NCBI GenBank assembly: GCA_950295325.1
Contig: OX485809.1
Coordinates: forward strand, 30,442,001-30,506,000
Reading direction: 5' to 3'
Origin: Polytrichum commune
Lineage: Eukaryota; Streptophyta; Polytrichopsida; Polytrichales; Polytrichaceae
Length of the DNA: 64,000 nucleotides
This document shows, piece by piece, positions 23,330-35,427 of the stretch. Each line of letters starts with the position of its first letter. Position 1 is the first letter of the stretch. The notes beneath the pieces are model-generated. The model made no database searches. It saw only the letters and a program-made list of their open reading frames with translations, and was not told the origin of the DNA. The position numbers and the translations under genes were made by a program.

Positions 23330-23430
23330 TAAAAGGAAAGAAACATTTGTGCTCAAGCACCGGTATGAATGTGAGCCCATTCTTTTTGTATTGATCACGG
23401 GAATCTATGATACATGCAGTATGAGGCAAT
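23330..23430 (-). repeat. LINE 3' UTR-like fragment
   Basis: AATGTGAGCCC, GTATTGATC-CGGG and ATGCAGTATG-GGCA match the segment at 53665-53740 that directly follows (on the minus strand) the LINE C-terminal block there. It is therefore probably a very short 5'-truncated LINE insertion. Confidence 0.5.
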
Positions 23431-23754
23431 TGGTTGCCTTCCTTTCGGAAGGCATACTCTAAACTAGAATGTGGGTGGGTGGGGGGATAATAAACTATTA
23501 CAGTACAAGCCACTAGATTGGAACAAGTAGCACAGTGCCATATCTATTTATGTTGAGGGGTAGATTGCAATTGTTGATGTGGTGATGACAAGAATTAACT
23601 TAGGTTAAGGTAGATGTGCCTATTCGGTTCCTTATCCTAATTGACACCTATACTTGAATGGTATGCGGTTAGGTGTGGCTCCTAGAAGAGCGGATACAAT
23701 ATGACATGTGTTTTTTAAAGATTAAATTGCATGCTTAAAATATAATAATTATTC

Positions 23755-23945
23755 TAGATGCAATAGTCAACATAGTTGGAGGGGACCTACATGACCATGT
23801 AATGAGCAAGAAAAATCTCCACTTTGATAATCAATAAGATAATCAAATGAGCTCCAAAAAAAAAAGTGAAAAGTGGCTATGGCCTCAATTAGGACTTTGT
23901 AACTATCTTGTAGTAACCGGGTGTTCTAGGAGAAGTGGCTAGTAG
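23755..23945 (+). repeat. dispersed repeat B, copy 1
   Basis: Shares ATAGTTGG-GG-ACCTA, TTTAATGAGCA-like, CACTTTGATAAT, AAAGTGGCTATGGCCTC-AATTAG and GGAGAAGTGG with 55388-55580. Family unknown. Confidence 0.6.
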
Positions 23946-25963
23946 AAACAAAAGTAGCCATTTAAAACCCGCCTACCTAAGAGCACCTCCACTTGAGAAT
24001 AATCTATATTCTATGTAAGGTTTAAAGTCTCAAGGTTATTAAGGGGATTAATTTTTAATCAATTAATAATAATTTGTACACAAGCAAGCATAAGAAACTA
24101 AATGACATGAAACATTTACAGATGATCATATAAGACCTTTCATTATTTTTTCTATTCACATAAGTTTCCAAAGTTTGCAACCCAATCATGTGATATAAGT
24201 GGAAAACCATGCATCCATGTTCATGATGAAGATGTATCCTAAAAAAATTCAATCGATATCAAAATAAATAACATTGGGAGGTTTTTGAATGGAAAAATTG
24301 GGAGCTCAAGAACATTCACTGCACACATGGAAGGGGAATGTGGAACACTTGGTGGGAATATAAAAAATAAATGATATGCCGTCCAATTATGTTTGGATGC
24401 AAACATCATCGAGGTTACAATAAATGAAACTATGCTTAGCATATACTAAGGGTCAGTTTACACCATGGACCATGAAGTCAAACCATGGAAGATGGCCTTT
24501 TTTCATGGTCCGACTTCATGGTCCAACTTCCATGGTCCGATTTCTAAAAAAGTCAATTTACAAAGCCTTTGGGTCCCTCGCTAGGTGTAAACCGAATGTG
24601 GACCAAGAAGAATGACCATGCACCAAAAAGTGAATGTGCTGATTTTTCATTAAATATTTACTTTAAGAGCGTATCTCTGCCATGGACCCCTGCCTTTTTC
24701 TACCAAGCCACCTCTTTTGCCTCTCTCACCGCAAAACCTGTTGGACCACATTAAGGACTTAAAATATGTCTTTTGGGGACCTCAACCTTCATGGTCACTC
24801 CGACATTTTTTTCTTGATGTAAATTGAAGTGATCCTAGGACTTTTTCTTTTTTCTTTTTTGGTTTTGGTGGTTTATGGTGGCTTGAAAAACATTGTTCAT
24901 GAATGCATGAGAAAAAGTTTGTCACTTGATAGGTCCTCCTTACAAAACATAGAGTTGATTGGTGTGCCATTTGATGCAGTTGTGGCTAAACAAAGCAGAA
25001 GAAGAGAGGAGGGAAGCATAGATCTACTGAAAGTGCCAACTTGCACTCAAAAAAGCATGTGAAATTATCCCAAAGGAGTGATATCCCAAAAGTAAGAAAT
25101 TATGAAGTAGACGTAGCTGCAAAGGGAAGTCAACAATCTACGGCTAACAAGAAAATCAAGAAAAGAGGAAGACCATCTAACCTATAGATTTGTGGTTTAC
25201 TTGGTATACTGGAAGGGTTTATAGAATGTGTCAAAATTTTGGTAATAGGTGGGCAGAATATAGGAAACTTAAAAAGATCTAACAACCCATCCCTTACATA
25301 TGAAGATAGGGTTATGTCGGTATCCAAAGTCTGATGGGACAAGGTGAACTTTTGATATAACAGGTCATATGACGATGACTTTAGATGATGTTATTGCTTG
25401 AGCTTCAAGGATGTGTGTTTTAGGGTCAAATTACTATGAGCTACAACTTATGGATGAAGAAGTGCTTAATGACTTTCTCATTGAAAACTGAAAGTGGATT
25501 GCATATGTAACAAAGGCCCATTCATTTCTTGCTTTATGTTTTGTGTGTATAGTGGAGGCATTTAACACATCAAACTGAAAAGTTGAGCATAAATACACAA
25601 GTCCATTTTCTAGCCTACCTAAGTATGTATACATTTGTTCTCTCTATAAACATCTCATATGTAAGGATTTTATTTTATAGTCACCCATGCATGTCATTTT
25701 AAATTCTAATGAAGAGGGGACTCCCACGGGGTTTTAGCGTTGAGTGAGATGGATGACACATTCACAAATGATATGACTCGAGCTTCATTTAAAGAATGTG
25801 TCATCCATTATTTCATCTTAAACATGTGTAGGTTCCAATAATCCTATATTTTGTGTTTGAACTTACATCTAATACACACATGTCACCATTTATACATGCA
25901 ACGATGTGCCATGGTTGCATGGAAGAAGAAAAACCAATACGGTCAAGATACCCATACCTTATT

Positions 25964-25998
<35 letters not shown>

Positions 25999-27397
25999 AG
26001 TGAAATCCTCAATTTTAAACATGTCATCCTATAATGGAATAATTGAACTTGTGAACCCAAATTCAGGTAATTCCACAAATTTTGTTTGTTCATAATCTCA
26101 CGTGTGCAATAAGTTTGAAAGGCCTCTAGCACTTTAACCCTTATTATCCTGAGGGTTTTACCTACTTGATAGTTATAAAGTGAGATTTGCAAGTTTGCTT
26201 TATGACACCTTCATCAAGAAAAATCGTTGACACAAAATTGGAGCACGAATTTGTACGGTTGGACCTTCTAACTAAGATCATGAGATTTGTGAAAGAAATC
26301 TTCAAAGAAACAAGTCAAGAAAACCTTTATAAAATGAAGATGACATTAGTTTGTCAAAATATTTTGCATAAATGTTTATTTTCTAAAGGCTTCTAATTTA
26401 TTCTTCACTGCATGAAAGAATACGATCCTATGTTTAGAGAATCAAAACGTTTGCTGATGAATTTGACAATGTGTCATTTAGTTCATCAAAGTTAACTTTT
26501 GTTTCTATATTTATATCATGCTTACATAATCACCTCAATAAAATACATACCCAAATTGAAGCCAAACTAATAAAAAATTCATTTCTTATGGTTAATTTAT
26601 GTTTAATACTTTGAATATATATATGTGTGTGTGTGTTACTATATGTTGATTGCATGAATAGGGAACATATTCCCAAGAACTCTTCTTTAGAGATAAACAC
26701 CATACAAGGTTGAAAGTCAATAATTCTCATGAATATAGTGCTTCTATATAGAAAACCATCCCCGCGGGGGGTGGGGAGTGGACTCTTCATTGGATACCTA
26801 AATGACTGCATGGGTCACTATGAGATTAAACCCCCTCTGTATGGGAACTTTATGGAGAGAACAAATGTATACGTACTCATAATCGCATTCTAGAAAATAA
26901 ATTTGTGTATTTATGCCAAGATTTTAAATTGAATGTGATAAATGCCTCCACTACATATACAAAATATAAACTACAACTTAAATAGGCCCTTATTACATAT
27001 AACATCCACTTTTGCTTTCCAATTAAAAAGTCATTGAAAAAATTTACATCCATAGCATGTAACTCAACAATGTCACCAATCAAACAAAAATTAGAGCATA
27101 TACATGGCCTGACGTAAATTCCGACATACCATGTTAGTGGTATGACCTTTGGATGAGAATCAAGGACCCTCACAATTTCATGGTCACAACCCTAAACTTG
27201 TGTGTGAAGTGTTCCTACCTTAGTGTTGGTTTAGACTATGGTGAAGAAGTGCACCGGTCAAGAACTTTAGGGGAATGGAACAATATGATTGGCTACAAAA
27301 TGGGCTCTTTTCCGGCGAGGGTTTACACTACAACCAAGACTTCTCTAGTGGAGAACTTCAAGCATGGATAAGAAAATAACATGGACACCAACATGAC
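23946..27397. other. AT-rich region without recognisable gene
   Basis: Only short motif-less frames. Around 24460-24540 the word CCATGGACCATG / TTCCATGGTCC is repeated in both orientations, giving small hairpins. A TA microsatellite lies at 25965-25996 and a (AT)(GT) one near 26614-26636. Confidence 0.4.
25965..25996. repeat. (AT)n microsatellite
   Basis: About 16 AT units in a row. Confidence 0.85.
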
Positions 27398-28000
27398 AAG
27401 CACGGTCAAGTGTACCAAAACGTGCTCCGGTTTATTAAAACCATAATGTTTTTGGTCAAACGCCTAAAGTAGTAGCAAAGCGTTGTTTAAATTTTTTTTT
27501 AAACAAATTCACGGCGACCTCTATTATTGTGTTAAATACCTAAAATATCAAATATCAAGATGAGATTTTCAACACCTATCATAAGAAATGATGCTCAAAA
27601 GCAAATTGCTAAAAATAGTTTTGATATAAATGTCATGACCTTAAATATTTTGGAGTTGGATTTTTAATATTCCTTGAATTCATTTTAAACTTGAGGACAT
27701 CCTTACAAAGAATAGTGAAAAAAACATTTATTTTATCATATTTGTCACAATTTAAACAAATTTTAGACAAGTACTGTATTTGTTTGATATCACCTACTTG
27801 CACACATTTGCACCGTCTTCTTAAATATGCAAACTTTTTATGATTTTTTCTTTGTCAACATAAATTTCTTGGCTTTCTATATCAATGTGTTTTAAAATGT
27901 TTATGATTTTTTCTTTCAAAAAGTTTAAAGTTAGTATATAGTTTTGAATCACTTACACTTAACCGATGCAGGGTTCACAGTGGTGCACTTGACCGTGCTT
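27398..28000. mobile_element. inverted-repeat element (603 bp)
   Basis: AAGCACGGTCAAGTGTACC at the left end is matched by AAGCACGGTCAAGTGCACC read inward from the right end. The interior is AT-rich and non-coding. No target duplication is obvious, so the true ends may differ by a few bases; TIRs beginning CACGG would suit a hAT-like MITE. Confidence 0.6.
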
Positions 28001-28009
28001 GCACCCTAG

Positions 28010-28095
28010 GGGAGTTCTCCAAAGCTCAAGTTTCTTGGGCAACCTCAAATCCTCGGACAAGAAATTGGCCTTCAGAGAACTCCAACTTGAGGCAT
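28010..28095. repeat. short imperfect palindrome
   Basis: GGAGTTCTCCAAAGC-CAAGTTTCTTG and, inverted, GGAGTTCTCTGAAGGCCAATTTCTTG face each other across about 20 bp. Confidence 0.5.
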
Positions 28096-28161
28096 TTAAA
28101 AAAAATAAAAATCATCATCATCTTGTCCACCATACCAACCGTTGCCTCAAATACAATCTTG

Positions 28162-28265
28162 CCTTTTTAATATGACACATTTGGGAAATGAGAAAATCGT
28201 TGTATTATTGAGGTGTCACATATTCCGTAATATGACCAATTGAACCTCTTTGTCATAATAACGAG
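28162..28265 (-). repeat. 3' terminus of pogo-type element
   Basis: On the minus strand, immediately after the transposase relic, the sequence GGTCATATTACGGAATATG, TGACACCTCAATAATACAAC and AAATGTGTCATATTAAAAAGG closely follows the right terminus of the 19.2-kb MITE. It marks the end of the same or a sister element. Confidence 0.55.
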
Positions 28266-28285
28266 GTACTTCATGAAAACACACA

Positions 28286-29100
28286 TTAGATATAATTTTG
28301 CCACATATGCAAAACAAACATTCTTTCAAATGTCTTTAGAAATATCCAAATTTCTTTCATGAAATTTGTGGACTTGAAGAAGGAATCAATAGTCCGTTGA
28401 TTTTGCCACTTCAAACTAGCAAAAATTATTTTATTGAGCTTCTCCAATATGGCTTGTGGTTTCATTACGTATGTAGGAGTACACTCCAAATTTCCAATGG
28501 GATGTCCTTAAAAAATGTGTAATACCAATTGAGCATGATGTTGAGCATCTACCAGTTTCATAATAGGTGGAGGTCTCTCATCAACAACTAGAGAGTCCAA
28601 GAGTATTTCATGAAGGTCAAAACTAGGTGGCTCTATTCTATGCCCCAAGGCCATATCAACTAGTTCTCACATGCCATATTCAACTTCAATGATGTCTTTT
28701 CCTTCCATTATCATATATTCTTCAAATGGCATATCATCTTGTCCAAATTGTAGTTTCAATATGAGGAGTGCTAGATCCTCATACTCCTCTATCAATCTTA
28801 AATTTTCTCGATGATCCTCATTAGCAAAGTCTGCTCTCCAATCAGGTGACAAAATTTATGATTTTCTCCAACATTTTTGGATAACCTGAGGATCCATATT
28901 TGTCCACGGCTCTAGAGAATTGTTTGTAACATCGGGTGCAACCTTTTTCAAATCATGTTGTTGATATGAATCAAATGACGATAAATCCCATTCAAGCAAT
29001 TGGGACTTACAGTATCGCTAATAACAACTTGGACAGAAGCTAATGAGTCTCTCGATTATGTTTTGAGATAGAGAACCAACACTAAATATGATATTTAATG
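28286..29100 (-). pseudogene. pogo/Tigger-type (DDE_1) transposase relic, C-terminal part
   Basis: A single minus-strand frame with a few stops runs from about 29100 to 28286. It reads GSLSQNIIERLISF, CYxRYCKSQLLEWDLSSFD, PQVIQKCWRKS, then an acidic segment LRLIEEYEDLALLILKLQ and FGQDDMPFEEYM, then VDAQHHAQLVLHIF and a tail QRTIDSFFKSTNFM. The order QPLDQGII-like, HYRR-like, IxNCWRK-like and a terminal TIDSFFK matches the end of pogo-type transposases as remembered. These enzymes cut at TA sites. The catalytic DDD region upstream of 29100 was not recognised. At least three stops make it inactive; the terminus at 28162-28265 and the 19.2-kb MITE belong to its family. Confidence 0.65.
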
Positions 29101-29721
29101 TCGTGTGGTATTTTATGTCACTATGGTAACTTTTTGGAGGACAATTCTTATGAATAAGTGAACAAAATATTGTCATGAATGATGGATGAGTTCATGCATT
29201 GGCCAACACCTTAATTTCTTTTGTCAGCAACTTGTGATGAAACATTATCATGGATGATTGGAATTTGGATGAAAAATCATGTGGTAAGCAACTGTAATTG
29301 CAACACTGTAAATCTACAACCCCCAAAAAAATTTACAAGGAATGCAAAATGATGTTGGGTTACCATTGGTATTGGTGACACTACACCATGGTTTACAACT
29401 AGTATTGAACAAGACAATTAGAATTGGTGACATTAAATATCATGTTTAGTGCAGCTCCCTTAGTCCCCCCTTAGTTCCCATGTGAAAGGTACATGAATTC
29501 AATATGTTAACTATGTACATATGCCATATATCCAATTATCACCTCTACAATATGTCGTTGCGGGGGTCCAGGATTGTCATATTAACAATGCCATCATCGC
29601 ACTATAGGGGTCGATTTGAACGAGAAAGGTTGGTTTACAAAATTTGTGTCATTGTGTATCGAGGTTGTCTTGGGTTGGGATTCTCGCCATCCGACAGGCG
29701 CACTTCCTCACCGTAATCTAA

Positions 29722-30805
29722 GGGCCACTTCACACACAAGCCAAGAGCCATGACCATGAAATTATGACAGCCCAAAAGAAAGTGTCCAAAGGCCCTCCCA
29801 ACACACCTCCAAAGTCAAGTAGTGTAGTCACAAACCCTCAAGTGTAGTGTGCACGGGTAGGTCACTCTAAGGCATTTTTGTGCACCACGTGCGGCTGGGG
29901 GTTTTTTGTTTTGGGGCTATTTACCTTCAAGGGTTGAATTAAAGCCTCCCTATAATTACTTAAATTTCAAAAATGGCCCATTTGTTTGCACCCTTCCATT
30001 ACTTATATTGTCCAAGTCACTGCAATTTTTTGTACTCTATATTCCTTTTAAGTAATTAAAGGTAATCTACTTCCTAACGCATTGACGAGTGTTAAGGGAA
30101 ACCATGGAAACAAAGAAGGGTGCAAACAATAATATCATTGCAAACAAAGTTATGAAGAAAACACATAGGAGACCATACCAAACATACTAAACATACCTTC
30201 TAGGATCCTTATCTTCAGCCCCTATATTAATTTTACAAAAAAATAATGGCCCACATTTTATGTCCATCTAACTTACTTATAATGGGATTGTCTACATTTA
30301 ATGGCCCCTTCATTATTTGGAATTCCTTTATAATTTTTATTTCAAATGATTTTAATCCTCTCTATATTATGCCGCACGTCGTTTTAAAATGCACTAAGTG
30401 ACCTACCCGTGGTAGTGTGAAGTCATATGTGACCGGGCCCTCAACCAAATGCTATTTCTACGAATCTCTATTCATGCGGGTCCTCACACATGATAAAATA
30501 GAATAAATCAACAGTTGTGAACCATTTGGAGTGCCATGCTCTCCCGATGGTTTTGTGTTAGACCTACCTCCAAGAGGTGGTTTTGGGAAATAGTCCAAGT
30601 GACCATGGAACATGATCCATTCGATGCCATGTAGGAATCCATGTAGATTGTACATCCATCTTGCATTCACATACTCACTCCGTTGGTCCCTCCCTCAAGC
30701 CTCCTAGTGGGAAGCGAACTTGGACCGGCACCGCCTCTTCCACCAATGAGAGTGGTGGAGGTGCAATGGTCAGGGGCTCTCAGTCTCGTGTGTGTGAAGT
30801 GGCCC
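29722..30805. mobile_element. Harbinger-type MITE containing a nested MITE
   Basis: GGGCCACTTCACACAC at the left and its inverse GTGTGTGAAGTGGCCC at the right form 16-bp perfect TIRs. TAA stands on each side (29719-29721 and 30806-30808), a TWA duplication typical of PIF/Harbinger. Removing the nested element and its duplication leaves about 516 bp, close to the 527 bp of the 20.5-kb MITE. Non-coding. Confidence 0.85.
29852..30411. mobile_element. hAT-type MITE nested in the Harbinger MITE
   Basis: GTAGTGTG flanks both sides (29844-29851 and 30412-30419), an 8-bp duplication. The ends are CACGGGTAGGTCACT and, inverted, CACGGGTAGGTCACT, with homology continuing imperfectly through GCATTTT and ACGTGCGGC. 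The 560-bp interior is AT-rich and non-coding. Confidence 0.85.
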
Positions 30806-30808
30806 TAA

Positions 30809-33220
30809 CTAACCCAACCCTTAGTTGTCTGCAGGGAGTGGGGAGCTTGGGAGAAATGTTCAATATTGAAGTCTTCAACACCTGTCAAATGCCATTTGTG
30901 GCTATCAAAAAAGTTCTTTTTGTGGGGGGCACTTCACAAAAATGTGCTCTGCAAAGTTTCCACCCTTCACAATGAAGGCCTCTCCAAAAACAGCATGTCA
31001 CAAAATACTGCAATTTGCAAATAGAAACATAGTTGGACTCCAATCTTGGCACCCTAGCAAACACTTCCAATTTCCAATAACTCTTGCAATTTCGACTTTG
31101 CAGCTTCGACTCGGCATTGACTACAACTTCGGCTTGGCAACATAGCTATCTGTGAACGTGGATTTTCCAAACAAAATTGGGTGAAGAGTGATTGCAGAAA
31201 TTGATTGAAACTTGAAACATTGGATGCATTGATGCGAGTGTCATTATGCGGTCTTCAGATGGAAAATATGGATTGGGCTAGAATTTTCGACACTTGGTAA
31301 TCGACCAAAAATAGGAGGGCTTTGCCTTTGGAGTTGAATAATGGTTAAGTGCATTATGTAGGGAATCTAAATAATCTCAGTGCATCATTTGATTGCATGT
31401 ACTTCTTCAATACAGTGAGACATCATATTATTTTCATATTCAATACAAAACGGCCAATATCAAGTTTTTTTTTTTTTTTGAGAAGTGTTGCAGAAAAGTT
31501 TGAATGTTTGAGTGAAGTGTGATTATTTCGAAGCCCTTCTTCACATTGAAATGCATGTGCACACTTCAAACTTGAACACTGCCTGGGAGTGACAAGATTG
31601 CATAAAGAGGTGCGCAGGAGAATCTGTCAGGAGCACTGCCACCATTGCTGGGGGCTCAGGGGCGGCAGCAGCACAAGGGCCGTCGCTTGGGGCAAAGCCT
31701 CCTTGTAAGTTAACCTGGAGAGTAAATGTGCGTGAGAGATGGCGCTGTGAGCTATTAAAGGGCGCTTACTTAAATGGCCTCCCTCATACTGTACCTGTAC
31801 CCTACACCTTACCCCTCGTGCATCCAACACTCCAGGATCTATGATCCCAGGGAATCAATTCTCATGGCCATCAAGAATGTACTCCATCTATCTTCAACTA
31901 TCTACTACGAGGGCCTACAAAAGAAAAGCACCCACTTTTCTGTTCCTGCATCAATGGAATCCCCCTACTTGGCACCTGGGAGTCAGGGTTCTGATGATAG
32001 GAGAATCATTGGGGTGATGGGTGGAGGCCAGCAGTAAGGTGGACAGTTCTGAAACCAAACCCAACCCCGTAGATTTTGCGTGATATTGGTTCACAGTGAA
32101 TATTTGGGAGGGGATTAGATCCACCTGCCATTCCAACTTCAAAAGCTCAATAGGTATTTGTAGAAGAAAGACGCCCAAAAGTATGGACTTTTTGGGTATA
32201 ATTTCTCATTCACTACTTCTTGTCTACGCAAGGAAAACATTTTCGCAGTTCTTTGGGCTCAAAAAACGGTGGCTTTAAGGATCATTCACCTTGGAGGGTG
32301 CAGCTAGTCAAGAAGCAGGCGGCAGCTGCTAAGATCATGACAAAAAAAATCAGAGATTCAAGAGAATGTTCATCAAGAGGCTGTAATCTCCATACGACGC
32401 CCTTTCTTGTGCAGATTCTTCCATTTATCGACAGCTGCTGTAGTACAAGTAGTCGGCGAGTCGCCTAGCTAGTTGCATCATTCATTACCAGTCCACAGTG
32501 CACGCCGTCGGTTTGTAGGAATCAACATGGTGTGGTGAAAACTTACTTACAGTGGCCTCTCTCACCAGCGCCTCATGGATTTACCTACCCTCCTTCTCAG
32601 AGTGTCTGTCTGCGTGTTGGATGCAGTAACATCACAACAACATTGTAACAACTCATTAAATTACTTCGAAGTAAACTCATCAGGGTGCATTGTAAATGGA
32701 GTAAGAAAATAATATAGATTAACCTGTAAATTGCAAGATCGTGATGTGACTTTGAACTCTAGCCATGGCCGGCGACTTACACCATGCCGCCAATGATACT
32801 CCACCTCATGAAGAATGTACTACTGCATCTTGCAGGAACATTTTCTCCTGCCCATTTCTTGAATGGTCAGTCGATGATCATTATGTATCAGATTGTTAAT
32901 CAAAGCCGCACACAAAGCAGACCGCCACCGTGATGATTAACTAAAGTCCCAAATCGGTGCCACAACCAAACAATGTCAGGGATCACTTACGTACTCACTT
33001 CGTTGATGTACTTGACTGCGTCATGCTTGCAACTTGTAAAGAAATTACCTAGTAACACTCTTATTGTAGTGTTCATGAGAAACCAGTTGCAGTACAAGAG
33101 CATTACCAAATAATATTATGATACAGTTCTTGTGAGCTGGTGATCAGTACAATGCCTCATAACACAGATTCAGTAACCCAAATCAGCATCCGGGTTCTAC
33201 CCAAGAGCCCCGAGCGATCT
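30809..33220. other. intergenic region without recognisable gene
   Basis: Composition is more balanced than to the left, and a GC-rich patch lies at 31600-31800, but no frame carries a recognisable motif. A T16 run occurs at 31465-31480. Confidence 0.4.
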
Positions 33221-33229
33221 CCAGATTTG

Positions 33230-33237
33230 TATATAAG
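33230..33237 (+). promoter_or_regulatory. TATA box of the S1-like gene
   Basis: TATATAAG in a GC-balanced context, about 445 bp before the start codon, with a CT/CA-rich leader starting about 30 bp downstream. The long distance is explained by a likely intron in the 5' UTR. Confidence 0.5.
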
Positions 33238-33498
33238 TAGGCAAACCAACAAGCCCTCCACACTTCATTCATCTTCCATCACTCCTGGATCTTCATGTGC
33301 TCTAGACTAGTTTCTTGTAGCACAACTCTTCACACCGACCCTCAGCATAGTTACTTATTACCCAGGTGTTCATCAGATTCTGCTAGCTGCAAGGTCTTAG
33401 TACCCAACTTGTATTGCTGAGCAGTTGGAATCGTTCTGACCCTCGCGGTGGTCTCCAACAAAAATTGTTAGTTTGTCAGGCTCGTGATTCCTCACAAG

Positions 33499-33655
33499 GT
33501 ATTTGTTTCGTTGATGGAATTTCAGGTTGCTGCATTATTGCTGGACTATCTGAAGATATGGAAATCTCTCCTCTTGCAGGTGGAAATGTTGTAGTTCGAG
33601 GCTAATTAGGTGGGATGTGATAATTAACGGTTGTGTGGGATTCTTGGGGCTGCAG
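33499..33655 (+). other. likely 5' UTR intron of the S1-like gene
   Basis: CACAAG|GTATTT donor and GGGGCTGCAG| acceptor frame 157 bp just before the ATG at 33677. Other acceptors (for example CTTGCAG at 33573-33579) are possible. Confidence 0.35.
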
Positions 33656-33676
33656 ATCAGAAGAAATTTTTGCAAC

Positions 33677-34111
33677 ATGGGAATTATCAAGATAGTGGCA
33701 TTCGTGGTGATGGTTGCTGTGTCGGTGCAAGCTCAAGCTTCTGTGGATCTCATCAACCTGGTCGGTGACCCCATCACGGCCAGCTGCGTGGCCGACAATG
33801 CCAACAGCCGTGGCTTAGTGACCATCGGCCCAAATCAAATCGACTCTTGGGCCTTCAACGGCGATCTTCTCTCCCTGGGATGGACGTGTCATTTCGAATG
33901 GGCCGATTCCAGCGACTGTGCTTCCGGCACTTGCACTTTGCACACACAGGATGTCAAAGTGTGGCAAGGCGTCATGGGATCCCGGAAACTGCATGTCACC
34001 TCCATCTCTCTCACCCCCTGTGTCAATTGTGTCTGGCAAATCAAGTACGATGGGTTCCATCGAGCTGACAAGAAGGATCTTGTGTACACATTCATTGCAG
34101 GCTGGAAATAA
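33677..34111 (+). CDS. secreted S1-like (plant self-incompatibility protein homologue)
   Basis: A single coding exon of 144 residues. It starts with a hydrophobic signal peptide MGIIKIVAFVVMVAVSVQAQ, cleaved probably after AQA. The mature part follows the S1/SPH pattern: VDLINLVGDPITASCVADN, a G-x-V-x-I-G-P turn, SWAFNGDLLSLGWTCHFEW, and a C-terminal WQIKYDGFHRADKKDL ending IAGWK. Cysteines lie in SCVADN, WTCHF, DCASGTC and PCVNC, more than the usual four, so an additional disulfide is possible. S1 of poppy is a pollen-rejection ligand; most homologues are small secreted proteins of unknown role. The upstream GTG-initiated extension is not used because ATG 33677 begins exactly at the signal peptide. 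The coding part is GC-richer than its surroundings. Confidence 0.75.
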   Translation: MGIIKIVAFVVMVAVSVQAQASVDLINLVGDPITASCVADNANSRGLVTIGPNQIDSWAFNGDLLSLGWTCHFEWADSSDCASGTCTLHTQDVKVWQGVMGSRKLHVTSISLTPCVNCVWQIKYDGFHRADKKDLVYTFIAGWK

Positions 34112-35427
34112 TTGTGTCGAAATTGCTCCAGACAATCAAGTCAATTATTCCAACATGCTCTGCAACAAATTTGTGATGACAAGTACGTGGACCCATCCAC
34201 AACAAGACATCCCCCATACCTTCATCCGGAACTTTTTTGGTGGCATGGCAAGGATTAAATCTCAAATTCTAATGGGGAACCGCGAAGCTGTACTCCAGGG
34301 GATTGAGATGATATATCCGATCGTCAAGCTACTCTCGAAGGAGAGATATTGCTGCGCATTTCTTTTTTGACACTAGAAGGCCGGCGAAATTGAAGAATCG
34401 CTGTAGGATGTAAACTTTGTAGTCGATTCAGTGTGCAGCACAGAAATTTTTGCCACTAGTTAGAGGAAGATGTTCCGCGTAGAGTCGTGGGCAATCCAGG
34501 TTTTCAGAACAGGAGCAGATCAGTTTGGCGATTTCTGCATAGCGTAAAATTCATGATCTCAACTTTTTATGAGCATGATTTGATCTTGTATTTTCCAACA
34601 ATCTTTTGCGCTTTGAATATTAAGCTGCTCCTCCTTTCAAAAGTGTCCACGTTTGAAGGTGAAATATGTGTTTCTCTGAAATTGAACTTCACCCTGTTCA
34701 ACCCTAGAATGATAATTCAAGTATTTTCTCTCAATGATGTTTATGTGGTTTGATGCCTAACATACGACTGGTTTTGAAGGACGAGCTGCACGAGCTGCAG
34801 CTGTTGCTGACTAATGTGTTTGGGCGTCACGTGCTCTTCTTAATCGAACGCCTAATTTGAGTGGTCTACGGCAAGGCTAGTTGTTAAGAACGGCCAACGT
34901 GCTCAAAAGAGACAACATTTTAGTTGCAATTCTGAACAATAATACGGAGGGCCTATCTGATCTATTACTTGGAAAGAGTATGAGAATCTTTACTTGGACT
35001 TTTGCAACTCTCATACTCAAATTTTGAAACTTGAACAGATACTCTTTGGGATACGCGATTTCTTATCAGATGACACTTCAAGTCCTAATTCGATTCATCA
35101 GTCGAGTTAATTATGGAGTTAATTATTGTAGTCTACCTTATAGCATGCCAAGGTGGGGAGGATATATGTTTTAATCCCTATCTCTAGAATGGTACAGGTA
35201 AAGAGTGGAGATACTTCGAAATTCAGTTGAGATTGAATCAGCTTAATTTGCCTATTGGGGCATAATATGGAAAATGGAAAGAAATGTAACAATTTGTTAC
35301 CACTGGCCAACTCGAAAATTCGGTGGACTTTCAAAATGAACCGCCTTCAGGAAGTTTATACCCTCATAAGCTTATACCAACTCCGCATCTCAGTTTACAA
35401 CTTTGCACTCACAAGTGAATTGCATAG
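34112..35427. other. 3' flank of the S1-like gene and unannotated sequence
   Basis: The first few hundred bases are probably 3' UTR. No motif-bearing frame is present up to the Copia LTR. Confidence 0.4.

Noticed and set aside
31600-32480. A gene in the GC-balanced stretch
   Set aside because: Donor-like GTAAGT at 31704 and short frames exist, but no consistent exon chain or motif was found.
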